Shown here piece by piece: positions 25,962-35,193 of a DNA stretch of 64,000 nt. How positions within the stretch are numbered: the stretch's first letter is position 1; every line of letters starts with the position of its first letter. Location of the stretch: positions 124,001 through 188,000 of the forward strand of contig NZ_BDCM01000016.1 in assembly GCF_001613505.1 (NCBI RefSeq), in the 5' to 3' direction. The DNA comes from Nocardia mikamii NBRC 108933. Its GTDB lineage: Bacteria; Actinomycetota; Actinomycetes; Mycobacteriales; Mycobacteriaceae. A model generated the notes under the pieces. It did no database searches. It was not told the DNA's origin and saw nothing but the letters and a program-made list of their open reading frames with translations. A program made the translations under genes and the position numbers.

Positions 25962-26206
25962 CACGAAAATTCGGTCGATGCTGTCCCGTGGCTCCGCTAC
26001 GGGACAGGCCCACTGATTTCGCGAGAACATGGGTAACTCGCCGGGTACGCCCAAGGCTTTTTCGGCTCCCGACCTGGGGCCGGGCTGGTACTCGCGTGGC
26101 ACTTACCGGTACGCGGAGGCTCGGGGTGGCGGCACAGTAAAAGTTCCGGGGAGGCGGCTCAGCGCGTTGTCTCGAGTGGACAAGTTCCCGGGGTTACGGT
26201 ACGGCC

Positions 26207-27058
26207 GTGACATCTGTCGAACCTCCGGAGCATGTGCGCGCCACTTTCGGGCTGCGCGAAGTGTCCCCGGTCGCGCTGGGCGACTGGGACGGTGGGTGGC
26301 GGTGCGGAGAGGTGGTGCTCAGCCCGGTGGCCGATCACGCCCGGGCGGCGTGGTCGGCGAAGGTTCGGGAAACACTGCAGGTGGACGGGGTGCGGCTGGC
26401 GCGGCCGGTGCGTGCCACCGACGGTCGCTACGTGGTGTCCGGCTGGCGTGCCGATACCTATATGGACGGCACTCCGGAACCGCGCCACGACGAGGTGGTG
26501 TCGGTGTCGTTGCGCCTGCACTACGCCACCGCGCGGCTGGAGCGGCCGCGCTTTCTGGCCCAGCAGCCGATCGCACCGTGGGTCGATGTCGATGTCTTCG
26601 TCGCCGCCGACCGGGCCGCCTGGGAGACGGTGCCGCTGCGCAGCCTGAAAGCCGGCGGCATGCTGCCGGTGACCACGCCGGACGGCCGCCACAGCATCGA
26701 TATGCTGGCGCAACTGGCGACGCTGCGGAAACAGGTGCAGATACCGTCGCAGCTCGTGCACGGCGATCTGTTCGGCACGGTGCTGTTCACGACCGGCCAG
26801 GCTCCGGGGCTCACCGACATCACCCCGTACTGGCGGCCCGCGTCCTGGGCGGCCGCGGTGATCGTGGTCGACGCGCTGTCCTGGGGTGGTGCCGATCCGG
26901 GCCTGCTCGAGCGGTGGTCGGATCTGCCGGAGTGGCCGCAGATGTTGTTGCGTGCGGTCATGTTCCGGCTCGCGGTCCACGCGTTGCATCCGCGGTCGAC
27001 GGCGGAGGCGTTTCCCGGCTTGGCACACACCGCCGACATGATCCGGTTGATGCTGTAG
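26207..27058 (+). CDS. TIGR02569-type actinobacterial protein (Rv3205c-like)
   Basis: The 283-aa product resembles a phosphotransferase-like fold: SQLVHGDLFGTVLF followed by TDITPYWRP is similar to the catalytic loop of aminoglycoside phosphotransferases (HGDxxxxN), though the Asn is not conserved. Family members are restricted to actinobacteria and their function is unknown. Start GTG at 26207. The gene follows moeZ after 245 bases in which I see no feature. A strong terminator begins at its stop codon. Confidence 0.75.
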   Translation: MTSVEPPEHVRATFGLREVSPVALGDWDGGWRCGEVVLSPVADHARAAWSAKVRETLQVDGVRLARPVRATDGRYVVSGWRADTYMDGTPEPRHDEVVSVSLRLHYATARLERPRFLAQQPIAPWVDVDVFVAADRAAWETVPLRSLKAGGMLPVTTPDGRHSIDMLAQLATLRKQVQIPSQLVHGDLFGTVLFTTGQAPGLTDITPYWRPASWAAAVIVVDALSWGGADPGLLERWSDLPEWPQMLLRAVMFRLAVHALHPRSTAEAFPGLAHTADMIRLML

Positions 27059-27093
27059 CGGGCCCGCCGATCGGAACCGACCGGCGAGCCCGC
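27058..27093. terminator. Terminator between convergent TIGR02569 gene and narK
   Basis: GCGGGCCCGCCGATCGG at 27058-27074 pairs with CCGACCGGCGAGCCCGC at 27077-27093 with two mismatches over a short loop. It lies between the stops of two convergent genes and should serve both. Confidence 0.7.
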
Positions 27094-27112
27094 ACTGTCG
27101 TGGGCCCAGCCC

Positions 27113-28579
27113 TCAGACGCCCGCGTGGGCCAGTGACGGCACCCGCTCGACAGCGAACGACGAGCGCAGATAGAACCACCAGGTGAGTCCGCCCATCACC
27201 AGGAAGGCGACGGCGTAAGCCCAGAAGGCCGGCGCCATTCCGCCGAAGTGGATATTGGATTCCCGCAGCGCCTGCTGCAGCACCCACCCGCCGGCCGCGC
27301 CCACCGCGCCGACCACGCCGATCGCGGCACCCGCCTGCCGTTTGGCCGCGGCCAGAGCGGTCGCCGGGTCCTGGCCGTATTCGGCGGCGCGGCGTTTGGC
27401 TTCGGCGCCGAAGATCGAGGGGATCATCCGGTAGGTGGAACCGTTGCCGATGCCCGACAGCACGAACAGCAGCAGGAACGAGATCAGGTACAGCGGAAAG
27501 TTCTTCACCGTGAGCGCGGCCACGATCAGCGCGGTGGCGCCGGCCATACCGGTGAAGACGTAGACGGTGATCCGGGCGCCGGTGAACCGGTCCGCGATCC
27601 ACCCGCCGAAGGGCCGGCTCAGCGATCCGACGAAGGCGCCGAGGAAGGCGAGGTTGCCGATCGTGGACATCCAGCCGATCTTCGCCAGCTCCGGGAACGT
27701 GGATTTGAGCAGGGTGGGGAAGGCGAACGAGAAGCCGATGAACGATCCGAAGGTGCCGATGTAGAGCACCGCCATGATCCAGGTGTGCCGGTTGGTCAGT
27801 GCAAGCCGGTAGGAACTGCCGTCGGATTTCGCGCCGGTGATCGAATCCATGTACCGCAGCGCGCCGAACATGGCGACGAGGATGAACGGAATCCACACCA
27901 GCACCGCGAGGGTGATGCCGAACCGGTAACCGGCCGGATCCTTCGCCATGAGATGGGTGCCGAGGGTGATGATCAACGGCACCAGCAGCTGAGTCTGCGC
28001 GACGCCCATATTGCCGCCCGCGGCGTTGATGCCCAGCGCGGCGCCCTTCTTCCCCTCGGGAAAGAAGAAATTGATATTCGCCATCGACGAGGAGAAATTG
28101 CCGCCACCGACGCCGGCGAGCGCGGCCAGCAGCATGAACACCCAGAACGGCGTGCCGGGCTGATTGACGAAATAGGCCAGCCCCAGCGTCGGCAGCAGCA
28201 ACATGCCGGCGCTGAAGACGGTGAACGCGCGGCCGCCGAATTTCGGAATGGCGAAGGTGTAGGGCACGCGCAGCGCGGCGCCGACGAGGGTGGGTGTGGA
28301 GGTGAGCAGCAGCGAATTGGCCACGGCGTCCGGGCCGCTCAGATAATGAAAGCCCGCCGAACCCATGGCGGTGACCACGCTGGCCCACAGCACCCAGATA
28401 CTGAATCCCAGGTTTTCGGAGAAGACCGAGAAGGCGAGATTCTTACGGGCGGTGCGCTTTCCGCCGTTCTCCCAGAAGGTTTCGTTGTCCGGCTCCCAGT
28501 GCTCGAGCCAGCGGCCGCGGGCCTGATGGTGGAACTCGGGAGCGGCAGTGGCCGATATCGCGGCGTCGGTGGTAGTCAT
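27113..28579 (-). CDS. narK: Nitrate/nitrite transporter, NarK family (copy 1)
   Basis: The 488-aa MFS protein has about twelve hydrophobic helices and both nitrate-signature regions: GVGGGNFSSSMANINFFFP in helix 5 and LSGIGNGSTYRMIPSIF in helix 11. It moves nitrate in, or exchanges nitrate for nitrite. The ATG at 28579 follows GAGAGGAAC. Its leader contains a long nested inverted repeat. It lies downstream of the GntR gene on the same strand. It is divergent in sequence from the second NarK at 31.1 kb, so the two probably serve different roles, one perhaps linked to narGHJI and one to nirBD. Confidence 0.92.
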   Translation of the reverse strand: MTTTDAAISATAAPEFHHQARGRWLEHWEPDNETFWENGGKRTARKNLAFSVFSENLGFSIWVLWASVVTAMGSAGFHYLSGPDAVANSLLLTSTPTLVGAALRVPYTFAIPKFGGRAFTVFSAGMLLLPTLGLAYFVNQPGTPFWVFMLLAALAGVGGGNFSSSMANINFFFPEGKKGAALGINAAGGNMGVAQTQLLVPLIITLGTHLMAKDPAGYRFGITLAVLVWIPFILVAMFGALRYMDSITGAKSDGSSYRLALTNRHTWIMAVLYIGTFGSFIGFSFAFPTLLKSTFPELAKIGWMSTIGNLAFLGAFVGSLSRPFGGWIADRFTGARITVYVFTGMAGATALIVAALTVKNFPLYLISFLLLFVLSGIGNGSTYRMIPSIFGAEAKRRAAEYGQDPATALAAAKRQAGAAIGVVGAVGAAGGWVLQQALRESNIHFGGMAPAFWAYAVAFLVMGGLTWWFYLRSSFAVERVPSLAHAGV

Positions 28580-28598
28580 CGGCGCGTTCCTCTCGAAG

Positions 28599-28654
28599 GG
28601 ATACGACCGCCCTCATCTCGGGGACCCGGAGGTCGGGGTCCGGCGGTCGTATCC
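28599..28654 (-). promoter_or_regulatory. Nested inverted repeat in the narK leader
   Basis: GGATACGACCGCC at 28599-28611 is mirrored exactly by GGCGGTCGTATCC at 28642-28654, and inside it GGACCC pairs with GGGTCC. In the narK transcript this forms a long hairpin that ends about 20 bases before the start codon and next to the ribosome site. It could be an RNA regulatory element, an attenuator or a large operator. Confidence 0.55.
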
Positions 28655-28768
28655 ACGGTAGGAACGTGAAATTACGGCCGATTCACGCTCCGTGACGTTC
28701 GCAGCAACACTCGCTCACCCCGCTCCCGGCACGACGGTGACGAATCGTTTACCTACCGGCGGCGACCG

Positions 28769-29443
28769 TCACCGTTCGGGGTATTCGGCGATGAGCGAGC
28801 CGAGGAAGCAGTTGGCGGCGCGAGCGGCCCGATCGGAGTCGCCGTCGATCACGGCATGTACCAGCTCGGCGTGTTCGTCGTGATACTGGTTGCCGTATTT
28901 GGTTGTGCGAGAACGAATCACGTCCTCGATCACGGGTAGCAGCGAATCGTAGAACTCGAGGTAGACCGTGTTGTGGCTGGCGGCGACGATGGCGCGGTGC
29001 AGCGCCACGTCCGCGTCGACCGCGGCTGTGCTGTCGATATCCCAGACCTGGCTGCGCCGGTCGAGCAGGCGCAGCAGGGTCTGCACGTCGTTGTCGTCGC
29101 GGCGCAGCGCGGCCAGCCGGGCGGCCTGCACGTCGAGGGCCTGGCGCAGTTCGAGCACATCGCGTTCGACGGCGTCGGCGAAGTATTTGGTGAGGGTGCC
29201 GCCGAGATCGGAGGCGGCGATGACGTAGGTGCCCGACCCCTGCCGGCGTTCGAGCATGCCGGCGTGCACGAGCGCCTGCACCGCTTCGCGCACGGTGTTG
29301 CGGCCGGTGCCGGTCAATTCGGTGAGTTCCGGTTCGGTCGGTATGCGGGAGCCGATCGGCCAACGCCCCGAACGGATTTCAGCGCGCAGCTGTTCGGTGA
29401 CCTGAGCGATGAGGCTGGTGCGCCGGACTGGTTGCACGGCCAA
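28769..29443 (-). CDS. GntR family regulator, FadR/FCD type
   Basis: The product of about 224 aa has a winged helix-turn-helix at the N-terminus (SRIPTEPELTELTGTGRNTVREAVQAL) and an all-helical FCD ligand-binding domain with metal-binding residues (DADVALHRAIV; HDEHAELVHAVIDGD). TTG at 29443 is seven bases after AGGAGGGG; GTG at 29437 and ATG at 29461 are alternatives. It is divergent from the MFS transporter gene and an AATCAT/ATGATT palindrome lies between, so it probably represses that transporter in response to a small carboxylate or cyanate-like ligand. Confidence 0.88.
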   Translation of the reverse strand: MAVQPVRRTSLIAQVTEQLRAEIRSGRWPIGSRIPTEPELTELTGTGRNTVREAVQALVHAGMLERRQGSGTYVIAASDLGGTLTKYFADAVERDVLELRQALDVQAARLAALRRDDNDVQTLLRLLDRRSQVWDIDSTAAVDADVALHRAIVAASHNTVYLEFYDSLLPVIEDVIRSRTTKYGNQYHDEHAELVHAVIDGDSDRAARAANCFLGSLIAEYPER

Positions 29444-29482
29444 TAGAGTACCCCTCCTCACATTTGTTGCCCGCTTTCATCC

Positions 29483-29497
29483 AATCATCCTATGATT
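29483..29497. promoter_or_regulatory. Palindromic GntR operator candidate
   Basis: AATCAT at 29483-29488 and ATGATT at 29492-29497 are exact reverse complements with CCT between, an AT-rich site in a GC-rich genome. It lies 40 bases from the GntR start and 5 bases before the transporter GTG at 29503, so binding would block both promoters. Confidence 0.55.
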
Positions 29498-29502
29498 TCG
29501 CG

Positions 29503-30750
29503 GTGACGGTTACCAATCTGCAGTCGACCACCGACATCCGGCGCCGAGGTCTGGCCGAGGGCCGGATCCTCGTCCTCGTCGCGATCGTCGTCTCGGCGCT
29601 GACACTGCGCGTGGCGGTCACCGCCTTCACCCCGCTCGCCGAGCGGATCGGCGCCGATATCGGCTATTCCACCGCCGTCGTCGGTGTCTTCGGCATGATC
29701 CCGACCGCCATGTTCGCGCTGGCCGGGCTGATCACCCCGATCTTCGTGCGGCGGCTGGGCCTGGAACGCACCGCATTGGTCGCCATGTGCATGGCCGGGG
29801 CCGGGCAGCTCACCCGGGCGCTGGTGCCCGACACCTGGGAGCTGCTGAGTCTGTCCGCGCTGGCGCTGGCCGGTATGGGCATCGGCAATGTCGTGATTCC
29901 ACCCCTGGTGAAGCGGTATTTCGCCGATCGCCTGGCAGTGCTGAGTTCGGTGTACATCACGATGGTGCAGATCGGCACCGTGGTGCCGGCGCTGATCGCG
30001 GTCCCGGTCGCCGATGCGGCCGGCTGGCGGGTCTCGCTCGGGCTGTGGGCGCTGCTCGGGTTCGTGGCCGCGGTGCCGTGGCTGGGTGTGCTGCGGGGGC
30101 GGCGTGGTCACGACCGCGCGGACACCACCGCGCTGGCCGAGGTGCCGGGCGAACAGCCCGCGCGCGCGGGCAATATCCGGCGGTCGCCGCTGGCGTGGGG
30201 GATGGCCGCCATGTTCGGCATGACCTCGTTGGTCACCTACTCGATGTTCACCTGGCTGCCCAAACTCTTCGCCGACGCGGGCGCCGACGCGAGCTTCGGC
30301 GGCACGATGGTCGCCTTCTTCTCCTTCATGGGCTTGGCGGCCGCGTTGACCGCACCGTCGTTCACCGCCCGTATCCGTAATCCGTTCCCCGTCGTGATCG
30401 GCTGCGCGATAGCGTTTTTCGCGGCCTTCGCCGGCCTGCTGATCGCACCGATGAGCGCACCGTGGCTGTGGGTGCTGCTGCTCGGCCTGGGCCCGAGCAC
30501 CTTCCCGATGGCGCTCACGCTGATCAATCTGCGCACCCGCACGCAGGCCGGTTCGGCGGCACTGTCGGGCTTCACGCAGGGCGTCGGTTACACCGTCGCC
30601 TGCGTCGGCCCCCTGCTGTTCGGTGTGTTGCACAGCGTGGTCGGCGGCTGGGGCGCTCCCTTCGCCCTGCTGGCGGTTGCCGTACTGGTGCTGGTGGCCG
30701 GTGCCTGGCAGGCGTGCAAGCCGCGCATGCTCGAGGACACCTGGCACTGA
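29503..30750 (+). CDS. MFS transporter, CynX/NimT type
   Basis: The product of about 415 aa has twelve predicted hydrophobic helices and resembles the CynX/NimT cyanate or 2-nitroimidazole transporter group (TPLAERIGADIGYSTAVVGVFG; GPSTFPMALTLINLRTRT). The substrate cannot be read from the sequence. GTG at 29503 is preferred, but the palindrome directly before it leaves no ribosome site, so translation may be leaderless or start at TTG 29464. It is divergent from the GntR gene, its likely regulator. Confidence 0.85.
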   Translation: MTVTNLQSTTDIRRRGLAEGRILVLVAIVVSALTLRVAVTAFTPLAERIGADIGYSTAVVGVFGMIPTAMFALAGLITPIFVRRLGLERTALVAMCMAGAGQLTRALVPDTWELLSLSALALAGMGIGNVVIPPLVKRYFADRLAVLSSVYITMVQIGTVVPALIAVPVADAAGWRVSLGLWALLGFVAAVPWLGVLRGRRGHDRADTTALAEVPGEQPARAGNIRRSPLAWGMAAMFGMTSLVTYSMFTWLPKLFADAGADASFGGTMVAFFSFMGLAAALTAPSFTARIRNPFPVVIGCAIAFFAAFAGLLIAPMSAPWLWVLLLGLGPSTFPMALTLINLRTRTQAGSAALSGFTQGVGYTVACVGPLLFGVLHSVVGGWGAPFALLAVAVLVLVAGAWQACKPRMLEDTWH

Positions 30751-31068
30751 CCGGCTTCCGCGGCGCGACCTCTCGGCTATTTCACCGCTCGGGTTGCGCC
30801 GCGGTGAGCTTGTGGCCATGATGTGAGCCGACGGCCGCGTACTGTGGCCCGGACCACTCGCCGGCATCGACCTCACCGACTCGCGGTGGGAGCGTCGGCA
30901 CTTTGTGACGCACGGAAACCGTTGTGTCATATGGGCGAAACAAAGTCCCGGTTCTCACCGGGAAATCGCCGACTTCGTGAGCAACCGTTGATTTGCGCGT
31001 CATGCGGCGCAGCATCGCGGCAATACCCGTTTTCTACCTTGGGGCCAACCGGATTTCAGGAGGCCCTG
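30751..31068. other. Intergenic region upstream of narK copy 2 and nirBD
   Basis: This stretch of 318 bases holds the GlnR-type site at 30905-30941, then a small hairpin CCCGG/CCGGG at 30947-30962. The frame of narK stays open through it, but the amino-acid sequence is not transporter-like and the ribosome site points to TTG at 31069. Confidence 0.5.
30905..30941 (+). promoter_or_regulatory. GlnR-type binding site upstream of the narK-nirBD operon
   Basis: GTGAC, GAAAC, GTCAT and GAAAC occur in order at 30905-30909, 30915-30919, 30926-30930 and 30937-30941, with spacers of 5, 6 and 6 bases. The GlnR consensus described in Streptomyces is GTnAC-N6-GAAAC repeated. The site is about 130 bases before the narK start and fits nitrogen control of nitrate assimilation. 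Confidence 0.65.
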
Positions 31069-32544
31069 TTGAGCACGCTGACGCGTAACCACGACATCGA
31101 GCAGTGGGATGCCGAAGATGTCGCGGCCTGGGAGGCCGGCGGCAAGAAGATCGCCCGCCGCAATCTGATCTGGTCGGTCGTCGCCGAACATGTCGGATTC
31201 TCGGTGTGGTCGATCTGGTCGGTGATGGTGCTGTTCATGCCGACGGACAAGTTCGGCATCGACGCCGCCGGGAAGTTCTTCCTGGTCGCCATGCCGACCC
31301 TGGTCGGCGGCATCCTGCGCATTCCCTACACCGTCGCCACCGCACGCTTCGGCGGACGCAACTGGACGATCTTCAGCGCCCTGATGCTGCTGATCCCGAC
31401 GCTGCTGACGCTGTACTTCATCAACCAGCCGGGCACCTCCTACACCACGTTCATGGTGGTGGCGGCGTTCGCGGGCCTGGGCGGCGGCAACTTCGCCTCC
31501 TCGATGACCAATATCAACGCCTTCTACCCGCAGCGGCTCAAGGGCTGGGCGCTGGGCATGAACGCCGGCGGCGGCAATATCGGCGTCCCGGTGATCCAGC
31601 TGATCGGCCTGCTGGTGATCGCGACGCTCGGCAACTCCTACGCGTCGGTCGTCTGCCTGGTGTACCTGGCGTTCATCGCGGTCGCCGGTCTCGGCGCCGC
31701 GCTCTACATGGACAATCTGCGCAACCAGAAGGCCGATCTGTCCTACATGCTGGAGTCGCTGAAGGTTCCGCAGTCCTGGGCGATCGCCTTCCTCTACATC
31801 GGTACGTTCGGCTCGTTCATCGGCTTCAGTTTCGCCTTCGGCCAGATTCTGCAGATCGGCTTCAAGGCCGGCGGTGATTCGGCCGCCCAGGCGAGTCTGC
31901 ACGCCGCGCAGATCGCCTTCATCGGCCCGCTGCTGGGTTCGCTGGCCCGCCCCTTCGGCGGCAAGATGGCCGACCGCTTCGGCGGCAGCCGCGTCACGCT
32001 GGCCGGGTTCGCCGGAATGATGGTCGCGGCGGTCGTCGTCGCGGTGTCCAGTGTGGCCGCCGACCACAACGGCGGCGTGGCCTCGGGTGCGACCATGGTC
32101 GCCCTGGTCTGCGGATTCATCGCCCTGTTCGTGCTCTCGGGCATCGGCAACGGGTCGGTCACCAAGATCATCCCGTCGGTCTTCGACGCGAAGTCCAAGA
32201 GCCTTCCGGTGAGCGCCGGGGAGCAGGCTGCCTGGTCGCGCAACACCTCGGGCGCGCTGATCGGCTTCGTCGGCGCGATCGGCGCCCTGGGTGGTGTGGC
32301 CATCAACCTGGTGCTGCGCTCCTCCTACGCCTCCACCAATTCCGCGACCACGGCCTTCTGGGTGTTCCTCGGCTTCTACGTAGTGTGCGCGACCGTCGTC
32401 TGGTCGGTCTTCCTGCGGCGGCCCGGAATGCGTACGGCGCGTACCGAATCCGGTGTCATCGCCGAGGCGGAAGCCTTGGTGCTCGAGGCCGAACGGTCAC
32501 CCGAATCCGATTCCACCCGGTCCACCACCTCGGCTCGCGCCTGA
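31069..32544 (+). CDS. narK: Nitrate/nitrite transporter, NarK family (copy 2, nirBD-linked)
   Basis: The 491-aa MFS protein has about twelve helices and the two nitrate signatures GLGGGNFASSMTNINAFYP and LSGIGNGSVTKIIPSVF. The C-terminal 35 residues are hydrophilic. TTG at 31069 is five bases after AGGAGG, which decides the start over upstream in-frame codons. It is the first gene of an operon with nirB, nirD and siroheme genes; nirB follows after 28 bases. Its likely role is nitrate uptake for assimilation, under GlnR control. Confidence 0.92.
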   Translation: MSTLTRNHDIEQWDAEDVAAWEAGGKKIARRNLIWSVVAEHVGFSVWSIWSVMVLFMPTDKFGIDAAGKFFLVAMPTLVGGILRIPYTVATARFGGRNWTIFSALMLLIPTLLTLYFINQPGTSYTTFMVVAAFAGLGGGNFASSMTNINAFYPQRLKGWALGMNAGGGNIGVPVIQLIGLLVIATLGNSYASVVCLVYLAFIAVAGLGAALYMDNLRNQKADLSYMLESLKVPQSWAIAFLYIGTFGSFIGFSFAFGQILQIGFKAGGDSAAQASLHAAQIAFIGPLLGSLARPFGGKMADRFGGSRVTLAGFAGMMVAAVVVAVSSVAADHNGGVASGATMVALVCGFIALFVLSGIGNGSVTKIIPSVFDAKSKSLPVSAGEQAAWSRNTSGALIGFVGAIGALGGVAINLVLRSSYASTNSATTAFWVFLGFYVVCATVVWSVFLRRPGMRTARTESGVIAEAEALVLEAERSPESDSTRSTTSARA

Positions 32545-32572
32545 CCATCACGACAAGCATCGGAGGACAGCC

Positions 32573-35128
32573 ATGTTCACGACAGACGAATCCGCGCAGC
32601 GCAAGACCGTGGTGGTCGTCGGCCACGGCATGGTCGGGCACCGGTTCGTGGAGGCCCTGCGCTCCCGGGACGAGACCGGCCGATGGCAGATCGTCGTGCT
32701 GAGCGAGGAGTCGCAGGCCGCCTACGACCGCGTCGGCCTGTCGTCCTACGTCGGCGCCTGGGACAAGAGCGCGCTCGCCCTGCCCGGTAACGAGTACGCC
32801 GGCGACACGCTGGTGGATCTGCGCCTCGGCGTGCGCGCCGACGAGATCGACCGCGCCGCCCGCAAGGTGACCACCTCTTCCGGCGACGTGATCGGTTACG
32901 ACGCAATGGTTCTCGCGACCGGATCGTATGCCTTCGTGCCGCCGGTGCCCGGCCACGACCGTCCCGAATGTTTCGTCTACCGCACCCTCGAGGACCTCGA
33001 CGGCATCCGGGTCGCCGCGCAGAACGCGGGCCCCGGAGCGGTCGGTGTGGTCGTCGGCGGTGGACTCCTCGGTCTGGAAGCGGCGAATGCCCTGCGGCTC
33101 ATGGGAATGACGCCGCACGTCGTCGAGTTCGCGCCGCGGTTGATGCCGGTGCAGGTCGACGAGGGTGGTGGCGCGATCCTGGAGAAGCTCGTCACCGATC
33201 TGGGCCTGCACGTGCACACCGGCGTCGGCACCTCGGCCATCGAGCCCGCCGAAGACGGTGCGGGCCTGCGGGTTTCGCTGTCCGACGAGTCGGTGATCGA
33301 CGCCTCGCTGGTGGTGTTCTCCGCCGGTGTGCGCCCGCGCGATCAGATCGCCCGCGACGCCGGACTCGAGATCGGGCCGCGCGGTGGCGCGCTCACCGAC
33401 CTCGGCATGGTCACCTCCGATCCGCACATCTACGCCGTCGGCGAGGTCGCGGCCGTGGAGGGCACCTGCTACGGCCTGGTCGCGCCCGGCTACACCACCG
33501 CCGAGATCGTCGCGGACCGGCTGCTCGGCGGCGCCGGTGAATTCCCGGGCGCCGACCTGTCGACCAAGCTGAAGCTGCTCGGCGTGGACGTGGCCAGCTT
33601 CGGCGACGCACACGCCACCACCGAGGGCGCGCTGTCGGTGGTGCTGCACGACGCCGCCAAGGGCACCTACGCCAAGCTGGTGATCTCCGACGACGCGAAG
33701 ACGCTGCTGGGCGGCATCCTGGTCGGCGACGCCTCGCAGTACGCGGCGCTGCGGCCACTGGTCGGCAGCGAACTGCCCGCCGAACCGGCCGCGCTGATCT
33801 CGCCCGCGGGCGCCGAACTGGGCGCGGACGCCCTGCCCGACGAGGCGCAGATCTGCTCCTGCAACAACGTGAGCAAGGGCGCCATCGTCGGAGCTATTCA
33901 CGAAGGCGCCTGCGATATCGCCGGCGTCAAGAGCTGCACCGCCGCCGGAACCTCCTGCGGCGGTTGCGTTCCCATGATCAAGAAGCTGCTCGAGCAGTCC
34001 GGCGTGGAGATGTCGAAGGCGCTGTGCGAGCACTTCACCCAGTCCCGGTCCGAACTGTTCGAGATCGTGCGGGTGACCGGAATCCGCACCTTCTCGGAGC
34101 TGATCGCCAAGCACGGCACCGGAATCGGCTGCGATATCTGCAAGCCGACCGTCGCCTCCATTCTGGCCTCGACCTCGAGCGACCACATCCTCGACGGTGA
34201 GCAGTCCGCACTGCAGGACACCAACGACCACTTCCTGGCCAACCTGCAGAAGAACGGCACGTATTCGGTCGTGCCGCGGATGCCCGGCGGTGAGGTGACG
34301 CCCGAGCAGCTGATCGAAATCGGCCAGATCGCCAAGGATTTCGGCCTCTATGTCAAGGTCACCGGCGGCCAGCGCATCGACCTGTTCGGTGCGCGGGTCG
34401 AGCAGCTGCCGCAGATCTGGCAGCGACTGGTCGACAAGGGGATGGAATCCGGCCACGCCTACGGCAAATCGCTGCGCACCGTGAAGAGCTGTGTGGGCTC
34501 CACCTGGTGCCGCTACGGCCAGCAGGATTCGGTCGGCATGGCGGTGCTGCTGGAGAAGCGCTACCGGGGACTGCGCTCGCCGCACAAGCTGAAGCTGGCG
34601 GTCTCGGGGTGTGCCCGCGAATGCGCCGAAGCGCGCGGCAAGGACGTCGGCGTCATCGCCACCGAGAACGGCTGGAACCTCTACGTCGGCGGCAACGGCG
34701 GCCTGACTCCGAAGCATGCGGTGCTGCTGGCCGGTGACCTCGACGACGAGACGTTGATCCGCTACATCGACCGCTATCTGATGTTCTACATCCGCACCGC
34801 CGACCGGCTGCAGCGCACCGCGCCGTGGCAGGAAGCGCTCGAGGGTGGTATCGAACACCTCAAGCAGGTCGTCTGTGAGGACTCCCTCGGCATCGCCGCC
34901 GATCTGGAGGAGAGCATGGCCCGCCACGTCGCCGGCTACAAGGACGAATGGGCCGCCGTGCTGGAGGATCCCGCGAAGCTTTCGCGCTTCGTCACCTTCG
35001 TCAACGCGCCGGAGGAGGCCGATCCGACGATCGCCTTCGATGAGAGCGGGGAGCGCAAGACGCCGGTTCTGCTCGGCCTGCCCGAAATGCCGGCCATGCC
35101 GGCCGCAACTGCCACGCCCGGGAAATAG
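32573..35128 (+). CDS. nirB: Assimilatory nitrite reductase large subunit NirB
   Basis: The 851-aa flavoprotein has an N-terminal FAD/NAD(P) module (VVVGHGMVGHRFVEAL; second Rossmann VVVGGGLLGLEAANAL), a BFD-like [2Fe-2S] domain with cysteines near 428, 430, 462 and 465 (CSCNN and CGGC), and a siroheme/[4Fe-4S] reductase part with cysteines near 640, 646, 680 and 684 (CVGSTWC and SGCARECAEA). It reduces nitrite to ammonium with NAD(P)H. ATG at 32573 follows CGGAGGACAG. Its length is usual for the family. The operon supplies transport and siroheme as well. Confidence 0.96.
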   Translation: MFTTDESAQRKTVVVVGHGMVGHRFVEALRSRDETGRWQIVVLSEESQAAYDRVGLSSYVGAWDKSALALPGNEYAGDTLVDLRLGVRADEIDRAARKVTTSSGDVIGYDAMVLATGSYAFVPPVPGHDRPECFVYRTLEDLDGIRVAAQNAGPGAVGVVVGGGLLGLEAANALRLMGMTPHVVEFAPRLMPVQVDEGGGAILEKLVTDLGLHVHTGVGTSAIEPAEDGAGLRVSLSDESVIDASLVVFSAGVRPRDQIARDAGLEIGPRGGALTDLGMVTSDPHIYAVGEVAAVEGTCYGLVAPGYTTAEIVADRLLGGAGEFPGADLSTKLKLLGVDVASFGDAHATTEGALSVVLHDAAKGTYAKLVISDDAKTLLGGILVGDASQYAALRPLVGSELPAEPAALISPAGAELGADALPDEAQICSCNNVSKGAIVGAIHEGACDIAGVKSCTAAGTSCGGCVPMIKKLLEQSGVEMSKALCEHFTQSRSELFEIVRVTGIRTFSELIAKHGTGIGCDICKPTVASILASTSSDHILDGEQSALQDTNDHFLANLQKNGTYSVVPRMPGGEVTPEQLIEIGQIAKDFGLYVKVTGGQRIDLFGARVEQLPQIWQRLVDKGMESGHAYGKSLRTVKSCVGSTWCRYGQQDSVGMAVLLEKRYRGLRSPHKLKLAVSGCARECAEARGKDVGVIATENGWNLYVGGNGGLTPKHAVLLAGDLDDETLIRYIDRYLMFYIRTADRLQRTAPWQEALEGGIEHLKQVVCEDSLGIAADLEESMARHVAGYKDEWAAVLEDPAKLSRFVTFVNAPEEADPTIAFDESGERKTPVLLGLPEMPAMPAATATPGK

Positions 35129-35193
35129 CCACGTAATCGTGCGGAAACAGGACGCCGGTACTTATTGGGTAAGGCGTTCGGAGGAGATTACCG

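Noticed and set aside
27113..32544. The two NarK transporters as a recent tandem duplication
   Set aside because: They are on opposite strands with two other genes between, and their sequences differ across most of their length apart from signature motifs, so divergence is old.
32456..34927. An 823-codon open frame on the minus strand opposite nirB
   Set aside because: Again an antisense shadow: no motif, biased composition, and nirB itself is certain.
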